This document shows, piece by piece, positions 27,554 to 36,930 of a stretch of DNA of 64,000 nucleotides (positions are counted from its first letter, which is position 1; every line of letters starts with the position of its first letter). The stretch is from Nocardioides sp. (GTDB lineage Bacteria; Actinomycetota; Actinomycetes; Propionibacteriales; Nocardioidaceae), in contig JAUYLL010000125.1 of assembly GCA_030698375.1 (NCBI GenBank), positions 1 through 64,000 of the forward strand, read 5' to 3'. A program made the position numbers and the translations under genes. The notes below the pieces were generated by a model. It did not search any database. It saw only the letters and a program-made list of their open reading frames with translations, and was not told where the DNA came from.

Positions 27554-30529
27554 TCAGTCCGCGCAGGGCCCCACGTCGCCGCCGGGGAAGCACACGTAGA
27601 CCGGCGCACTCGTCGACCGGGCCCCGCTGGCGTCGGTGACGGTCGCGCGCAGCCGGACGATCCCCCGCCCGGGAGCGTGGACGTCGTCCACGGCCAGCGT
27701 CCCGGACAACCGCCCGGAGATCCGCGAGGACGGGTGGGAGTGGTAGCTGCTCCCCGCGTAGTGCAGGAAGTCCACGGCGAGCTCGACGTCCTCGGTCAGG
27801 GCCTGCTGGGTGTCACCGTCCGGGTCGCTCACCACGACGCGCCAGTCGACAGTGCCGTCACTCGCGACCACCCCGTTCGCCGGAGCCTCGAGCCGGATGC
27901 TCGCGGCCCCGCCGACCCGGGACCAGGTGATGTCGGCGAAGGCGCGCTCGGCGTCACCGTGGACCATCTCGGCGCGGACGACGTGCTGGCCGCGGCCGAG
28001 CGTGACGTCGTGCTGCCGCGTCTCGGCGGGCCAGAACGCGTTGGCGTAGAAGTCGTGCACGACCTTGTCGTCGACCCACAGGCGGACCCACTCGTCACCC
28101 TGCACCACGAAGCGGTAGGTCCCCTCCTCGAGATCGAGGCGGCCACGCCACGCGGCCCCGAACCGGTCGCCGGGGTGATCACGGTCGTCGACGCCGTCGC
28201 CGACCCACGGTGACCCCGTCGTGTCCAGGTGGATGCGGGACTCGCAGGTGGCCTCCCCCATGACCTCCGACGGCAGCTGCGCGGCGGCGTACGGGAAGAG
28301 CCACTTCCACTCGTTGTCCGCGAACTCCCGGTCGAAGACGGAGTCCGGGCCGTCGAGGTCGTGGAAGGTACGACGGAAGGTGCCGACCGGGCAGGTCTCC
28401 GCGAGCGCCTCGCCAGTCCACCGGATCCGCTGCAGCGCACCCCCCATGATGGAGACCGACCAGACGAGCCCGTCGGGTCCGGTGAAGAACTTCACCGGAC
28501 CCCCGGCGGCCGATGCGTCGGCCAGGAGCGCGAGACCGGAGACCCTCCCGTCGGCGGTCATCTCGGCGGTGCGGATGAAGTTCTGCGCGTAGTCGCCGAA
28601 CACGTAGCGACCGCGCCACGGCTGCGGGTAGGCCTCCGAGGTCAGGAACACACCCCCGGAGACCGACCCCCCGCCCGTGGCGTGCGGGTAGGCGTGCGCC
28701 GGAGGTATCGCGACGCCCGGCAGGCGCACGTCGGCGCAGCCGTGCCAGGGGCTGGAGGGGTCGGTGACGTCACCCAACGACGTCTCCTGCTTGCCCTCCA
28801 GGCACGGCCACCCGAAGTTCGGGACCCCGGTGTGCGGCTCGTCGAGCAGGTGGACGTCGATCTCCTCCGCGTCCCCCTCGCCTACGTCCCCGATGACCAG
28901 GCGTCCTTCGTGCACCGTGAACCGGAAGGGGTTGCGCAGACCGAGCGCGAGCACGCGGGAGGCATTGCTCGACCCGTCCCCGGTGTAGAGCGGGTTGCCC
29001 GGGACGCCCCGTCCGGTGGTCGCGTCGATCCGCAGCACCTTGCCCGCAAGCACGTCCGGGTCCTGCGCGCGCCAGGCCTCGTGACGACCGAGCAGTCCGT
29101 CGTTGGTCAGGTAGATCGCCCCGTCACCGATCCCCACCAGCAGTCGGCCCTCGTCGTCGAAGACCAGGTCGCCGATGGTGTGCGCCTCCCCGAGCAGCGG
29201 GACGCAGTCGTCGGTGCGGATGTCTCCCGCGCTCGAGCATGCGGGGCCGCTCACCGAGCCGAGCACCACGTGCCGCGACCCCGGGTCCAGGACCTCACCG
29301 TCCCAGGTGAACCGCGCGACCTGCTGGCTGCGCTCCTGCCCGATCGCGTCGTCGCGCACGTAGCTGAGGTAGACGAAACCGTTCGAGGCGACATCGGGGT
29401 CGATGGCGATCCCGATGAGACCGGCGTCCCCACCGTCGTGGACCTCGTCACGCAGGTCGAGCACCTTCCGCGGCGGGGACCAGCCGGTCTCCTCGGCCGG
29501 CTCCACCACCTTGACCAGACCCGACTTCTCGGTGACGAGGACGGCACCGGACGGCAGCGACCCGGCACTCGTGGGGAGGAACAACCCGGACTGGACCGTC
29601 TCGAGGGCGAAGCCCTCGGCCACTCCTGAGTCCATCCCGACCGGTGCCGCTCCGGTCTCGTACGTCGCCGCGTCGCTCAGCACGCTCTCGACCGGGCCGA
29701 CCGCGCGGGCCACCACGTCGTGGACGCCGATCCGCGACGACCACGTGGCCCGCCACGGGGGGCTGGTTTCCTCGGCGACCAGCACACCGTCGGCGAAGAA
29801 CCGGACCCTCTGGACCGCCCCGGTGGTCGTGGCCGCGGCGTGCACCTGGGCCCCGTCGGTGACCGCCTGCACGGCGACCGTCGGCGGATGGAGGACCGCC
29901 GAGCCGGTCGCCGGGGCACCCTGGTGCGGCCCGAGGCGGACCCGCAGCGACGCGCCGCGCGCCACCGGGACCCCCGCGACGGGCACGACGCGGGACCGCC
30001 CTGCGCGGACGGTCCTCAGCGTGTGCCACGACCGGTCCGCGGTCCGCTGCTGCACGTGCACCGCCCGGCCCCGGCGTACGTGGGAGAGGACCGCCCGCAC
30101 GTCGACGCCGCCCGCCGCGGCCCGGCTCGCGGTGAAGGAGACCGTCTGTGGTGCGGTGGCGTTCACCCGGCGTACCCGCGAGACCGCGCGCGGGTGGCGG
30201 CGCTCGCCGACCCGGTGGGCGGGTGCCACCACGCGCAGCCGTGGGCGCGGCTGCCGCACGCGGTAGTCGAACGTCGCCACACCCGTGCGCTTGGTCCGGG
30301 AGCGCGCGACCGTGGCCCACCCCGTGGGGGCGCGCTGCTGCAGCCGCACCGGCCGCACCCCACGAGGGAGCCGGACCCGCACGGTGACCCGCTCGCCGAG
30401 GATCGGCGGAGCCGGGGCGACGGTCGGGATCGGCCGCGGCGCTGCAGCCGCGGGCTCCCCGGGTACGGCGACCGCAGCGGTCAGGCAGGTGGCCAGCGCG
30501 ACCAGGGTCGCTGCGGCTCGGCGTAGCAC
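27554..30529 (-). CDS. Secreted PQQ-type glucose/sorbosone dehydrogenase-like beta-propeller with PA14 domain
   Basis: Signal peptide; GLIGIAIDPDVASNGFVYLSYV, LALGLRNPFRFTVHEGRLVIGDVGEGDAEEIDV, C-terminal PA14-like YRFVVQGDEWVRLWVDDKVV. Confidence 0.87.
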   Translation of the reverse strand: MLRRAAATLVALATCLTAAVAVPGEPAAAAPRPIPTVAPAPPILGERVTVRVRLPRGVRPVRLQQRAPTGWATVARSRTKRTGVATFDYRVRQPRPRLRVVAPAHRVGERRHPRAVSRVRRVNATAPQTVSFTASRAAAGGVDVRAVLSHVRRGRAVHVQQRTADRSWHTLRTVRAGRSRVVPVAGVPVARGASLRVRLGPHQGAPATGSAVLHPPTVAVQAVTDGAQVHAAATTTGAVQRVRFFADGVLVAEETSPPWRATWSSRIGVHDVVARAVGPVESVLSDAATYETGAAPVGMDSGVAEGFALETVQSGLFLPTSAGSLPSGAVLVTEKSGLVKVVEPAEETGWSPPRKVLDLRDEVHDGGDAGLIGIAIDPDVASNGFVYLSYVRDDAIGQERSQQVARFTWDGEVLDPGSRHVVLGSVSGPACSSAGDIRTDDCVPLLGEAHTIGDLVFDDEGRLLVGIGDGAIYLTNDGLLGRHEAWRAQDPDVLAGKVLRIDATTGRGVPGNPLYTGDGSSNASRVLALGLRNPFRFTVHEGRLVIGDVGEGDAEEIDVHLLDEPHTGVPNFGWPCLEGKQETSLGDVTDPSSPWHGCADVRLPGVAIPPAHAYPHATGGGSVSGGVFLTSEAYPQPWRGRYVFGDYAQNFIRTAEMTADGRVSGLALLADASAAGGPVKFFTGPDGLVWSVSIMGGALQRIRWTGEALAETCPVGTFRRTFHDLDGPDSVFDREFADNEWKWLFPYAAAQLPSEVMGEATCESRIHLDTTGSPWVGDGVDDRDHPGDRFGAAWRGRLDLEEGTYRFVVQGDEWVRLWVDDKVVHDFYANAFWPAETRQHDVTLGRGQHVVRAEMVHGDAERAFADITWSRVGGAASIRLEAPANGVVASDGTVDWRVVVSDPDGDTQQALTEDVELAVDFLHYAGSSYHSHPSSRISGRLSGTLAVDDVHAPGRGIVRLRATVTDASGARSTSAPVYVCFPGGDVGPCAD

Positions 30530-30582
30530 CGCGTCAGCGTAGGCGCGCGGCGCCCGCTTTGATCACGTTTCGGCTGAACCCG

Positions 30583-30627
30583 TCGATCACCAGGGACTGG
30601 GCTGGTAGTCATCGACGAACCGGCCGT
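30583..30627. repeat. Left copy of 45-bp imperfect direct repeat (vestigial SDR 3' end, encodes minus-strand GRFVDDYQPSPW*)
   Basis: 39/45 identities to 31598-31642. Confidence 0.85.
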
Positions 30628-30661
30628 CGTCGGGTTCGCGGCGGCACCTAGGGTCGTCCCC

Positions 30662-31567
30662 ATGCCGGCCGAGCCCTCCCGCCGTCGACGACCGCACCGC
30701 GCCCTCGGTCTGGCCCTCGTCACGGCGCTCGTCGCCGTCGCCGCCTGGTCGCACGACCTCGCGCCGTCGGCGGCCATCGCGGACGTCGAGTCCGACGAGC
30801 TGCACGTGATGTCGTTCAACCTGCGCCACGCCACGGCGCCCGGTCCCTCCTGGCGCGTCCGCCGCCCCCTCGTGCGCGCCCTGATCCACCAGGAGGAGCC
30901 TCACCTCGTCGGGACCCAGGAGGGTCAGCCGGAGCAGCTCGCGGAGATCGACGAGGACCTCGGACGGCGCTACGGCTCGCTGCGGCGCGGCAAGCACGCC
31001 CAGGAGCCGCAGTTCTTCTTCGACCGGCGGCGACTCAGGCCCCTGGAGACGGGGCACTACGCCCTCTCGGACGCGCCCGACGAGGTCGGCTCGCGGGGGT
31101 GGGGCGGATGCTGCGCCCGCAGCGTGTTCTGGGTGCGCTTCCGCGACGAGGTGACCTCGCAGCAGTTCTACGCGGTGAACACCCACCTCGAGGCGTTCTC
31201 CGCTAGGGCACGCAGGAAGTCGGCCGCGCTCATCCTCGAGCGGATGCAGGCCTTCGACTCGACCCTGCCCGTGGTGCTGACCGGCGACTTCAACGAACCG
31301 GCGGGCCAGGGTCGCCCCGTCCACCGGCAGCTCGTCGGCTCCGGCCGGTTCGTCGACACGTGGGAGCAGGCCGCGCGGCGCAGCAAGCTGGTCGGGACCT
31401 TCCACAAGTTCGGTCGCCGGAAGCGGGAGGGCGGCCGCATCGACTGGGTGCTCACCTCCCCCGGGGTCACCACCCGCCGCGCCGCGATCAACACCTTCGC
31501 GGTGGGCGGCCGCTACCCCAGCGACCACTTCCCGGTGCAGGCGGTCATCCGGTTCCCGACTCCCTGA
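30662..31567 (+). CDS. Endonuclease/exonuclease/phosphatase (EEP) family protein, probably exported
   Basis: LHVMSFNLRH, VGTQEG, YAVNTHLEA, LTGDFNEPAG, SDHFPVQAVI. Confidence 0.9.
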   Translation: MPAEPSRRRRPHRALGLALVTALVAVAAWSHDLAPSAAIADVESDELHVMSFNLRHATAPGPSWRVRRPLVRALIHQEEPHLVGTQEGQPEQLAEIDEDLGRRYGSLRRGKHAQEPQFFFDRRRLRPLETGHYALSDAPDEVGSRGWGGCCARSVFWVRFRDEVTSQQFYAVNTHLEAFSARARRKSAALILERMQAFDSTLPVVLTGDFNEPAGQGRPVHRQLVGSGRFVDTWEQAARRSKLVGTFHKFGRRKREGGRIDWVLTSPGVTTRRAAINTFAVGGRYPSDHFPVQAVIRFPTP

Positions 31568-31597
31568 GCCGGACCGACCGCACCGGGCCGGGACCGG

Positions 31598-31642
31598 TCG
31601 ATCACCAGGGGCTGGGCTGATAGTCCTTGACGAAGCAGCCGT
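31598..31642. repeat. Right copy of 45-bp imperfect direct repeat (actual 3' end of the SDR gene)
   Basis: 39/45 identities to 30583-30627. Confidence 0.85.
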
Positions 31643-33116
31643 GCAGGTCCTCGCCGGCCTCGCCCCGCACGATCGGGTCGTAGACCCGGGCCGCACCGTC
31701 GACGAGGTCCAGCGGCGCGTGCCAGCCCTCGGCGGCGATCCGCAGCTTCTCGTGGTGGGGACGTACGTCGGAGATCCAGCCGGTGTCGACCGCGGTCATG
31801 AGGATCCGGTCGGTCTCGAACATCTCGCCGGCGCTGGTGCGGGTCATCATGTTCAGCGCCGCCTTCGCCATGTTCGTGTGCGGGTGCCCGGGGCCCTTGT
31901 AGCGGCGGGAGAACTGGCCCTCCATCGCGGACACGTTCACGACGTACGCCCGCCGCGCGCCCGCCGCGACCGCGGCCCGCATCGCCGGTCGCAGCCGCGA
32001 GACCAGCAGGAACGGGGCGATCGAGTTGCACAGCTGCACCTCGAGAAGCTCCAGCGGGTCGACCTCGTCGACGACCTGGGTCCAGGAGTTGTTGGCCTGC
32101 ACGTCCGGCAGCAGGCCCCCGGCGTCGACGGCCGTGCCTGCGCGGTGCGCGTCGAGGCTGGCGCTCCCGGCCTTCAGCGCCAGGGCGCTGATGGTCGCGG
32201 CGCTGTGGACCGCCAGCGCGTGCTCGGGCGACTCGCCCTCGTGGCGGGCGGCGGCATGGGACTGGAGGGTGCCCATGATGGCGGCGGGGTGGGCCTCGGA
32301 GATCTGGTCGAAGGCCACCATCTCCGGCAGCGCCTGGTCGGTCGGCAACGGCACGGACTCGCCCTCGACGAGCTGGCTGTAGGCCCCGGGCGTACGGCGG
32401 ACCGTCTGGCACGCGTTGTTCACCAGGATGTCGAGGGCTCCTGCGGCCGCCACGTCGTCGGCGAGCGCGATCACCTGGGTGGGGTCGCGCAGGTCGATGC
32501 CGACCACCTTGAGCCGGTGCAGCCAGTCGGCGCTGTCCTCGGCCGCGGCGAACCGGCGGACAGCGTCCTTGGGGAACCGCGTAGTGATCGTCAGGTGCGC
32601 ACCGTCGCGCAGCAGCATCAGCGCGATGTACATCCCGATCTTGGCGCGCCCGCCCGTGAGCAGCGCCCGCTTGCCGGACAGGTCGGTGCGCTGACCCCGC
32701 TTGGCATGCGACATCGCGGCACACGTCGGGCACAACCAGTGGTAGAACGCATCGACCAGCGTGAAGTCCTCCTTGCAGATGTAGCACCCACGAGCAGTGA
32801 TGAGCTCCCCGGCGAAGGCGCCCTGCGCGGTGGAGACCAGCGGGATGCCGGCCGTCTCGTCGTCGATCCGCAGCGCCGAGCCGGTGGCGGTGCTCTCGAT
32901 GATCGCCTGGTCGTGGCTCTGGCGGCCCAGGCGGATCTCGGCCCGCCGGGACTTCTTGATCAGCTTGTACATCGACGACGCCGCACGCTTCATCGTCGTG
33001 ACGTCCTCGTGGTCCGACGGGAGCGCCGCGACCTCACGCAGGACCTTGAGGGCCACCGCGAGCTCGTCGGGGTCGATCCGCGCGGGCGGGCCATCGGGGA
33101 AAGGCGTCCTGGTCAC
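31602..33116 (-). CDS. Long SDR-family oxidoreductase with N-terminal double-CxxC zinc-knuckle insertion
   Basis: CYICKEDFTLVDAFYHWLCPTCAAMSH followed by Rossmann LSGKRALLTGGRAKIGMYIAL, DILVNNACQT; C-term CFVKDYQPSPW. Confidence 0.85.
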   Translation of the reverse strand: MTRTPFPDGPPARIDPDELAVALKVLREVAALPSDHEDVTTMKRAASSMYKLIKKSRRAEIRLGRQSHDQAIIESTATGSALRIDDETAGIPLVSTAQGAFAGELITARGCYICKEDFTLVDAFYHWLCPTCAAMSHAKRGQRTDLSGKRALLTGGRAKIGMYIALMLLRDGAHLTITTRFPKDAVRRFAAAEDSADWLHRLKVVGIDLRDPTQVIALADDVAAAGALDILVNNACQTVRRTPGAYSQLVEGESVPLPTDQALPEMVAFDQISEAHPAAIMGTLQSHAAARHEGESPEHALAVHSAATISALALKAGSASLDAHRAGTAVDAGGLLPDVQANNSWTQVVDEVDPLELLEVQLCNSIAPFLLVSRLRPAMRAAVAAGARRAYVVNVSAMEGQFSRRYKGPGHPHTNMAKAALNMMTRTSAGEMFETDRILMTAVDTGWISDVRPHHEKLRIAAEGWHAPLDLVDGAARVYDPIVRGEAGEDLHGCFVKDYQPSPW

Positions 33117-33150
33117 CGGGAGATGGTAGGTCGCGCGGGGCCGCCGACCC

Positions 33151-34002
33151 TCATCCCCACAGGTCGCGGACCCGGTCCAGCACCCGCACCGCCTGGTCCC
33201 GGCCGGCGCGCGCCGACGCAGCACGGGCCGCGGGGTCGAGCACGTTGCGGCCGATCGCCGCCCGGGACGCCTCGTCGGGGGCGAGCACCACGTGCGGTAC
33301 GTCGCCCAGCAGCTGCCCGGCGGGCCTCATCGGTCCGACGCCGCGGTCGATGGGAGCCAGCACCAGCACCCGGGCGCACTCCCCCACCATCAGGTCGGCG
33401 TGCGTCCCCGACAAGGCACCGCCGTCGACGTGCGGACGGCCCTCGATCGGGACCGGCGGGTAGACGCCGGGCACCGCGCAGCTGGCCGCGACCGCGTCGA
33501 GGAGCGGCACGCCGCTGTCTGCGTCGAGCACCCGGAGCGCACCCGTCGCTGCGTCGACCGCCGTGACGGCGAGGTGCAGCTCGGGCCACTCCAGGGAGGG
33601 CAGCCGGCCGCGGATCGCGGTCAGTCGCGCCTCCAGGGTGGGGGTGCGGCCGGCCTCGGCCCGACGCACCGCGAAGCGGCCGAGCTGCCGCGCCATCGCG
33701 ACCCCGTCCCCGCGCGCCCGCGCCAGGGACGCGACATACCCGAGGAGGACCCGGGGACCGACCGTCGCGGCCTTCTCCCCCGGTCGGGGCACATGCTCGG
33801 CGGCCTGGGTCGCGAAGAGCTCCTCGACGGGCGTGCTGCTGCGCAGCTGCGCGCCCACGACCGAACCGGCCGAGGTGCCGAGCACCCGGTCGGCCTCCCG
33901 GAGGTCGACGCCGGCATCGAGCAGTCCCGCCACCAGCCCGGTCTCCCAGGCGATGCCGGTGATGCCGCCGCCTCCGAGCACGAGTCCTCGTCGTCCGTCC
34001 AC
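33151..34002 (-). CDS. Patatin-like phospholipase
   Basis: GLVLGGGGITGIAWETGLVAGL, GTSAGS, DGGALSGTHADL. Confidence 0.92.
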   Translation of the reverse strand: MDGRRGLVLGGGGITGIAWETGLVAGLLDAGVDLREADRVLGTSAGSVVGAQLRSSTPVEELFATQAAEHVPRPGEKAATVGPRVLLGYVASLARARGDGVAMARQLGRFAVRRAEAGRTPTLEARLTAIRGRLPSLEWPELHLAVTAVDAATGALRVLDADSGVPLLDAVAASCAVPGVYPPVPIEGRPHVDGGALSGTHADLMVGECARVLVLAPIDRGVGPMRPAGQLLGDVPHVVLAPDEASRAAIGRNVLDPAARAASARAGRDQAVRVLDRVRDLWG

Positions 34003-34053
34003 GAGCCGCAGGCTAGCGGCCCGGATCGCGATCGCTACGGTGAACGCGCACAC

Positions 34054-34134
34054 CGACACGGGGTGCCCGGCAGCTGCCGGGCTGAGATCACACCCGTCGA
34101 ACCTGATCTAGCTCGCACTAGCGAAGGGATGTCG
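34054..34134 (+). ncRNA. TPP riboswitch (THI element)
   Basis: GGGGTGCCCGGCAGCTGCCGGGCTGAGATCACACCCGTCGAACCTGATCTAGCTCGCACTAGCGAAGGGA; P1 CGACA/TGTCG. Confidence 0.95.
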
Positions 34135-34137
34135 CGC

Positions 34138-34806
34138 ATGGCGCGCACCGCTGTTGACCTGGACCTCTCGCTCTACCTCGTCACCGACGTGGACGCTGTG
34201 GCGGCGACCGGACGCGACCTGGTCGACACCGCCGTCGCGGCCGTCACGGGCGGTGCCACGACGGTGCAGCTGCGGGCGAAGCATCTGCCCGTGCGGGAGC
34301 AGGTCGAGCTGACCCTGCGGCTCGCCGACGCCCTGCCGACAGACACTCCCCTCCTCGTGAACGACCGGGTCGACGTCGTCCTGGCCGCCCGGGCTCGAGG
34401 GGCCCGCGTCGCGGGCGTGCACCTCGGGCAGACCGACCTCGACCCCGCCGACGCCCGTGCGCTCCTCGGACCTGACGCCGCGCTCGGCCTCTCCACCGGT
34501 ACGCCGGCCCGCGTCCGCGCTGCCGCGGCTGCGGGTGTCGTGGACTACCTGGGGCTCGGCGCGTTCCGCCCCACCGCCACCAAGCCCGACGCGCCGCCGG
34601 CCCTCGGCCTCGACGGCGTCGCCGCCCTGGTCCGTGCGAGCCCGCTGCCGACCGTCGCCATCGGCGGCATCGGCCCGGCGGACGCAGCCGCCCTGCGACG
34701 GACCGGGGTCGGCGGCATCGCCGTCGTCTCGGCCGTCTGCGCCGCTCCCGACCCCCGCGCCGCCGCAGCCGCGCTCGCTACGGCCTGGGCGGAGGCATCC
34801 GCATGA
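34138..34806 (+). CDS. thiE: Thiamine-phosphate synthase
   Basis: LYLVTDVDA, TTVQLRAKH, LLVNDRVDVVLAA, VHLGQTDL, LGLGAFRPTATK; alternative ATG at 34129. Confidence 0.93.
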   Translation: MARTAVDLDLSLYLVTDVDAVAATGRDLVDTAVAAVTGGATTVQLRAKHLPVREQVELTLRLADALPTDTPLLVNDRVDVVLAARARGARVAGVHLGQTDLDPADARALLGPDAALGLSTGTPARVRAAAAAGVVDYLGLGAFRPTATKPDAPPALGLDGVAALVRASPLPTVAIGGIGPADAAALRRTGVGGIAVVSAVCAAPDPRAAAAALATAWAEASA

Positions 34807-35729
34807 GCACCGCCCAGGACGCAGTGACAGACCCCCCGGTGCCGCGGGTGTTGAGCATCGCCGGCACGGACCCGACCGGCGGCGCCGGTGTCCAGGCCGA
34901 CCTGAAGAGCATCGCGGCGCAGGGTGGCTACGGCATGGCAGTGGTGACCGCGCTGGTCGCGCAGAACACCCACGGGGTCCGGGCCGTGCACACACCCCCC
35001 ACCGCCTTCCTGCGCGCCCAGCTCGACGCTGTCGCCGACGACGTCGAGGTCGACGCGGTGAAGACCGGGATGCTCGGAGACGCCGCGACCGTCGCCGCGG
35101 TCGAGGAGTGGCTGCTCCGCATCGCGCCCCCGGTCGTCGTCGTCGACCCGGTGATGGTCGCCACCAGTGGCGACCGGCTGCTCCGGGCCGACGCCGAGCG
35201 GGCCCTCGTCGCGATGCTCGGCGCGCTGGGCGGGGCAGGCGGCTCAGACGTGCTCGTCACACCCAACGTCCCCGAGCTCGGGGTGCTCGCCGACGCCCCG
35301 CCCGCGCGGTCGTGGGACGAGCTGCTGGCGCAGGCACGTGCGGTCGCCGCCGCCACCGGGGTCACCGTCCTCGCCAAGGGCGGTCACCTCGAGGGCCCGG
35401 ACGCCGACGACATCCTGGTGGCGCCGGGGAGCGCAGGCGGTCCAGCCTGCCCCGTGGTGCTGGCCGGCCGTCGGGTGGCGACCACCTGCACCCACGGCAC
35501 CGGGTGCTCACTGTCGTCGGCGGTCGCGACCGCCCGGGTCCGGTACGGCTCCTGGGAGCCGGCCGCGCGGGAGGCCAAGCGCTGGCTGACCGAGAGCCTC
35601 GCCGCCGCGGAGTCGCTGAGGGTCGGCACCGGCCGGGGGCCGATCTCCCACCTGGCCGGGCTCTGGGAGCGCGGCGGGCTCGAGACCCGCCTGCGCCCCG
35701 CGGGGGCCACCGGGGCCGCCGGCGCCTGA
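34803..35729 (+). CDS. thiD: Hydroxymethylpyrimidine/phosphomethylpyrimidine kinase
   Basis: SIAGTDPTGGAGVQADLKSIAAQGGYGMAVVTALVAQNT; ATGA overlap with thiE. Confidence 0.94.
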   Translation: MSTAQDAVTDPPVPRVLSIAGTDPTGGAGVQADLKSIAAQGGYGMAVVTALVAQNTHGVRAVHTPPTAFLRAQLDAVADDVEVDAVKTGMLGDAATVAAVEEWLLRIAPPVVVVDPVMVATSGDRLLRADAERALVAMLGALGGAGGSDVLVTPNVPELGVLADAPPARSWDELLAQARAVAAATGVTVLAKGGHLEGPDADDILVAPGSAGGPACPVVLAGRRVATTCTHGTGCSLSSAVATARVRYGSWEPAAREAKRWLTESLAAAESLRVGTGRGPISHLAGLWERGGLETRLRPAGATGAAGA

Positions 35730-35751
35730 GCACCAGCGGGCCGTGCGTGGC

Positions 35752-36930
35752 TCAGACCTCGGCGGAGAGCACGACCCCGCTGGTCGGCACGCCCGTCCCT
35801 GCGGTGACGACGACGTTGCCGACCTCGCCGGGCTGATTCACCGAGGTGCCGCGGACCAGCCGGACCGCCTCGGCGATGCCGTTCATGCCGTGGAGGTACG
35901 CCTCGCCGAGCTGCCCACCGTGGGTGTTGGTCGGCAGCCGCCCGCCGAGCTCGAGGTTGCCGTCGGCGATGAACCCGGCGGCCTCGCCACGTCCGCAGAA
36001 CCCGAGCTCCTCGAGCTGCGGCAGCACGAACGGCGTGAAGTGGTCGTAGATCACGGCCGCCTGCACGTCGTCGGGACGCAGCCCGCTCTGCGCCCAGAGC
36101 TGGTCGCCGACCAGGCCCATCTCCGGGATGCCGGAGATCGAGGAGCGGTAGTACGACGTCATCATGTGCTGGTCGTCCCCGGACCCCTGGGCCGCCGCGG
36201 CGACGTACGCCGGAGCGTGCGGGAGGTCCTTGGCCCGCTCGGCCGAGACCAACACCAGTGCCTGTCCGCCGTCGGTCTCCTGGCAGCAGTCGAGCAGGTG
36301 CAGGGGCTCGGCGATCCAGCGCGAGGCCTGGTGCTCCTCGAGGGTGATCGGCCGGCCGTGGAAGTGCGCCTTCGGGTTGGTGGCCGCGTGCTTGCGGGCC
36401 ACGACCGAGACGCGACCGAAGTCCTCGGAGGTGGCGCCGTACTCGTGCATGTAGCGGCGCGCGAACATCGCCACCCACTGGGCGGGCGTGGAGAGCCCAA
36501 ACGGCGTCATCCACGAGTACGCCGCGCGGTCGGCGTTGGTGTCCAGCGCCCGGTCGGCCTGACCCAGCCCGTACCGCTCGCCGGAGCGCTCGTTGAAGGA
36601 GCGCCAGCACACCACGACGTCGGCGAGCCCCGCGGTGATCGCGGCTGCCGCGTGGGCGACCGTGCCGCAGGCGGCCCCGCCGCCGTACCCGACCCGCCCG
36701 AAGTAGGAGAGGTCCCCGATGCCCAGGTTGCGGGCGATGTGGATCTCGGAGCTGGACTCGGCGGTGAAGGTCACCAGACCGTCGACGTCGGAGGGCTGCA
36801 GGCCGGCGTCGGTGATCGCGGCGAGCACGGCCTCGCAGCCGAGCTGGAGCTCGCTGCGACCGGACGCCTTGGAGAACTCAGTGGCGCCGATCCCCGCGAT
36901 GGCGGTGGCGCCGGACAACGGGGCGGTCAC
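35752..36930 (-). CDS. Thiolase-like lipid-transfer protein (Ltp2-type aldolase)
   Basis: AIAGIGATEFSKASGRSELQLGCEAVLAAITDAGLQPSDVDGLVTF; context with MaoC/DUF35 partner. Confidence 0.85.
   Translation of the reverse strand: MTAPLSGATAIAGIGATEFSKASGRSELQLGCEAVLAAITDAGLQPSDVDGLVTFTAESSSEIHIARNLGIGDLSYFGRVGYGGGAACGTVAHAAAAITAGLADVVVCWRSFNERSGERYGLGQADRALDTNADRAAYSWMTPFGLSTPAQWVAMFARRYMHEYGATSEDFGRVSVVARKHAATNPKAHFHGRPITLEEHQASRWIAEPLHLLDCCQETDGGQALVLVSAERAKDLPHAPAYVAAAAQGSGDDQHMMTSYYRSSISGIPEMGLVGDQLWAQSGLRPDDVQAAVIYDHFTPFVLPQLEELGFCGRGEAAGFIADGNLELGGRLPTNTHGGQLGEAYLHGMNGIAEAVRLVRGTSVNQPGEVGNVVVTAGTGVPTSGVVLSAEV

Noticed and set aside
27425-30529. Integrative element inserted at tRNA-Arg
   Set aside because: No repeat of the tRNA 3' end was spotted downstream and no integrase gene is present; the downstream gene is an ordinary secreted dehydrogenase.
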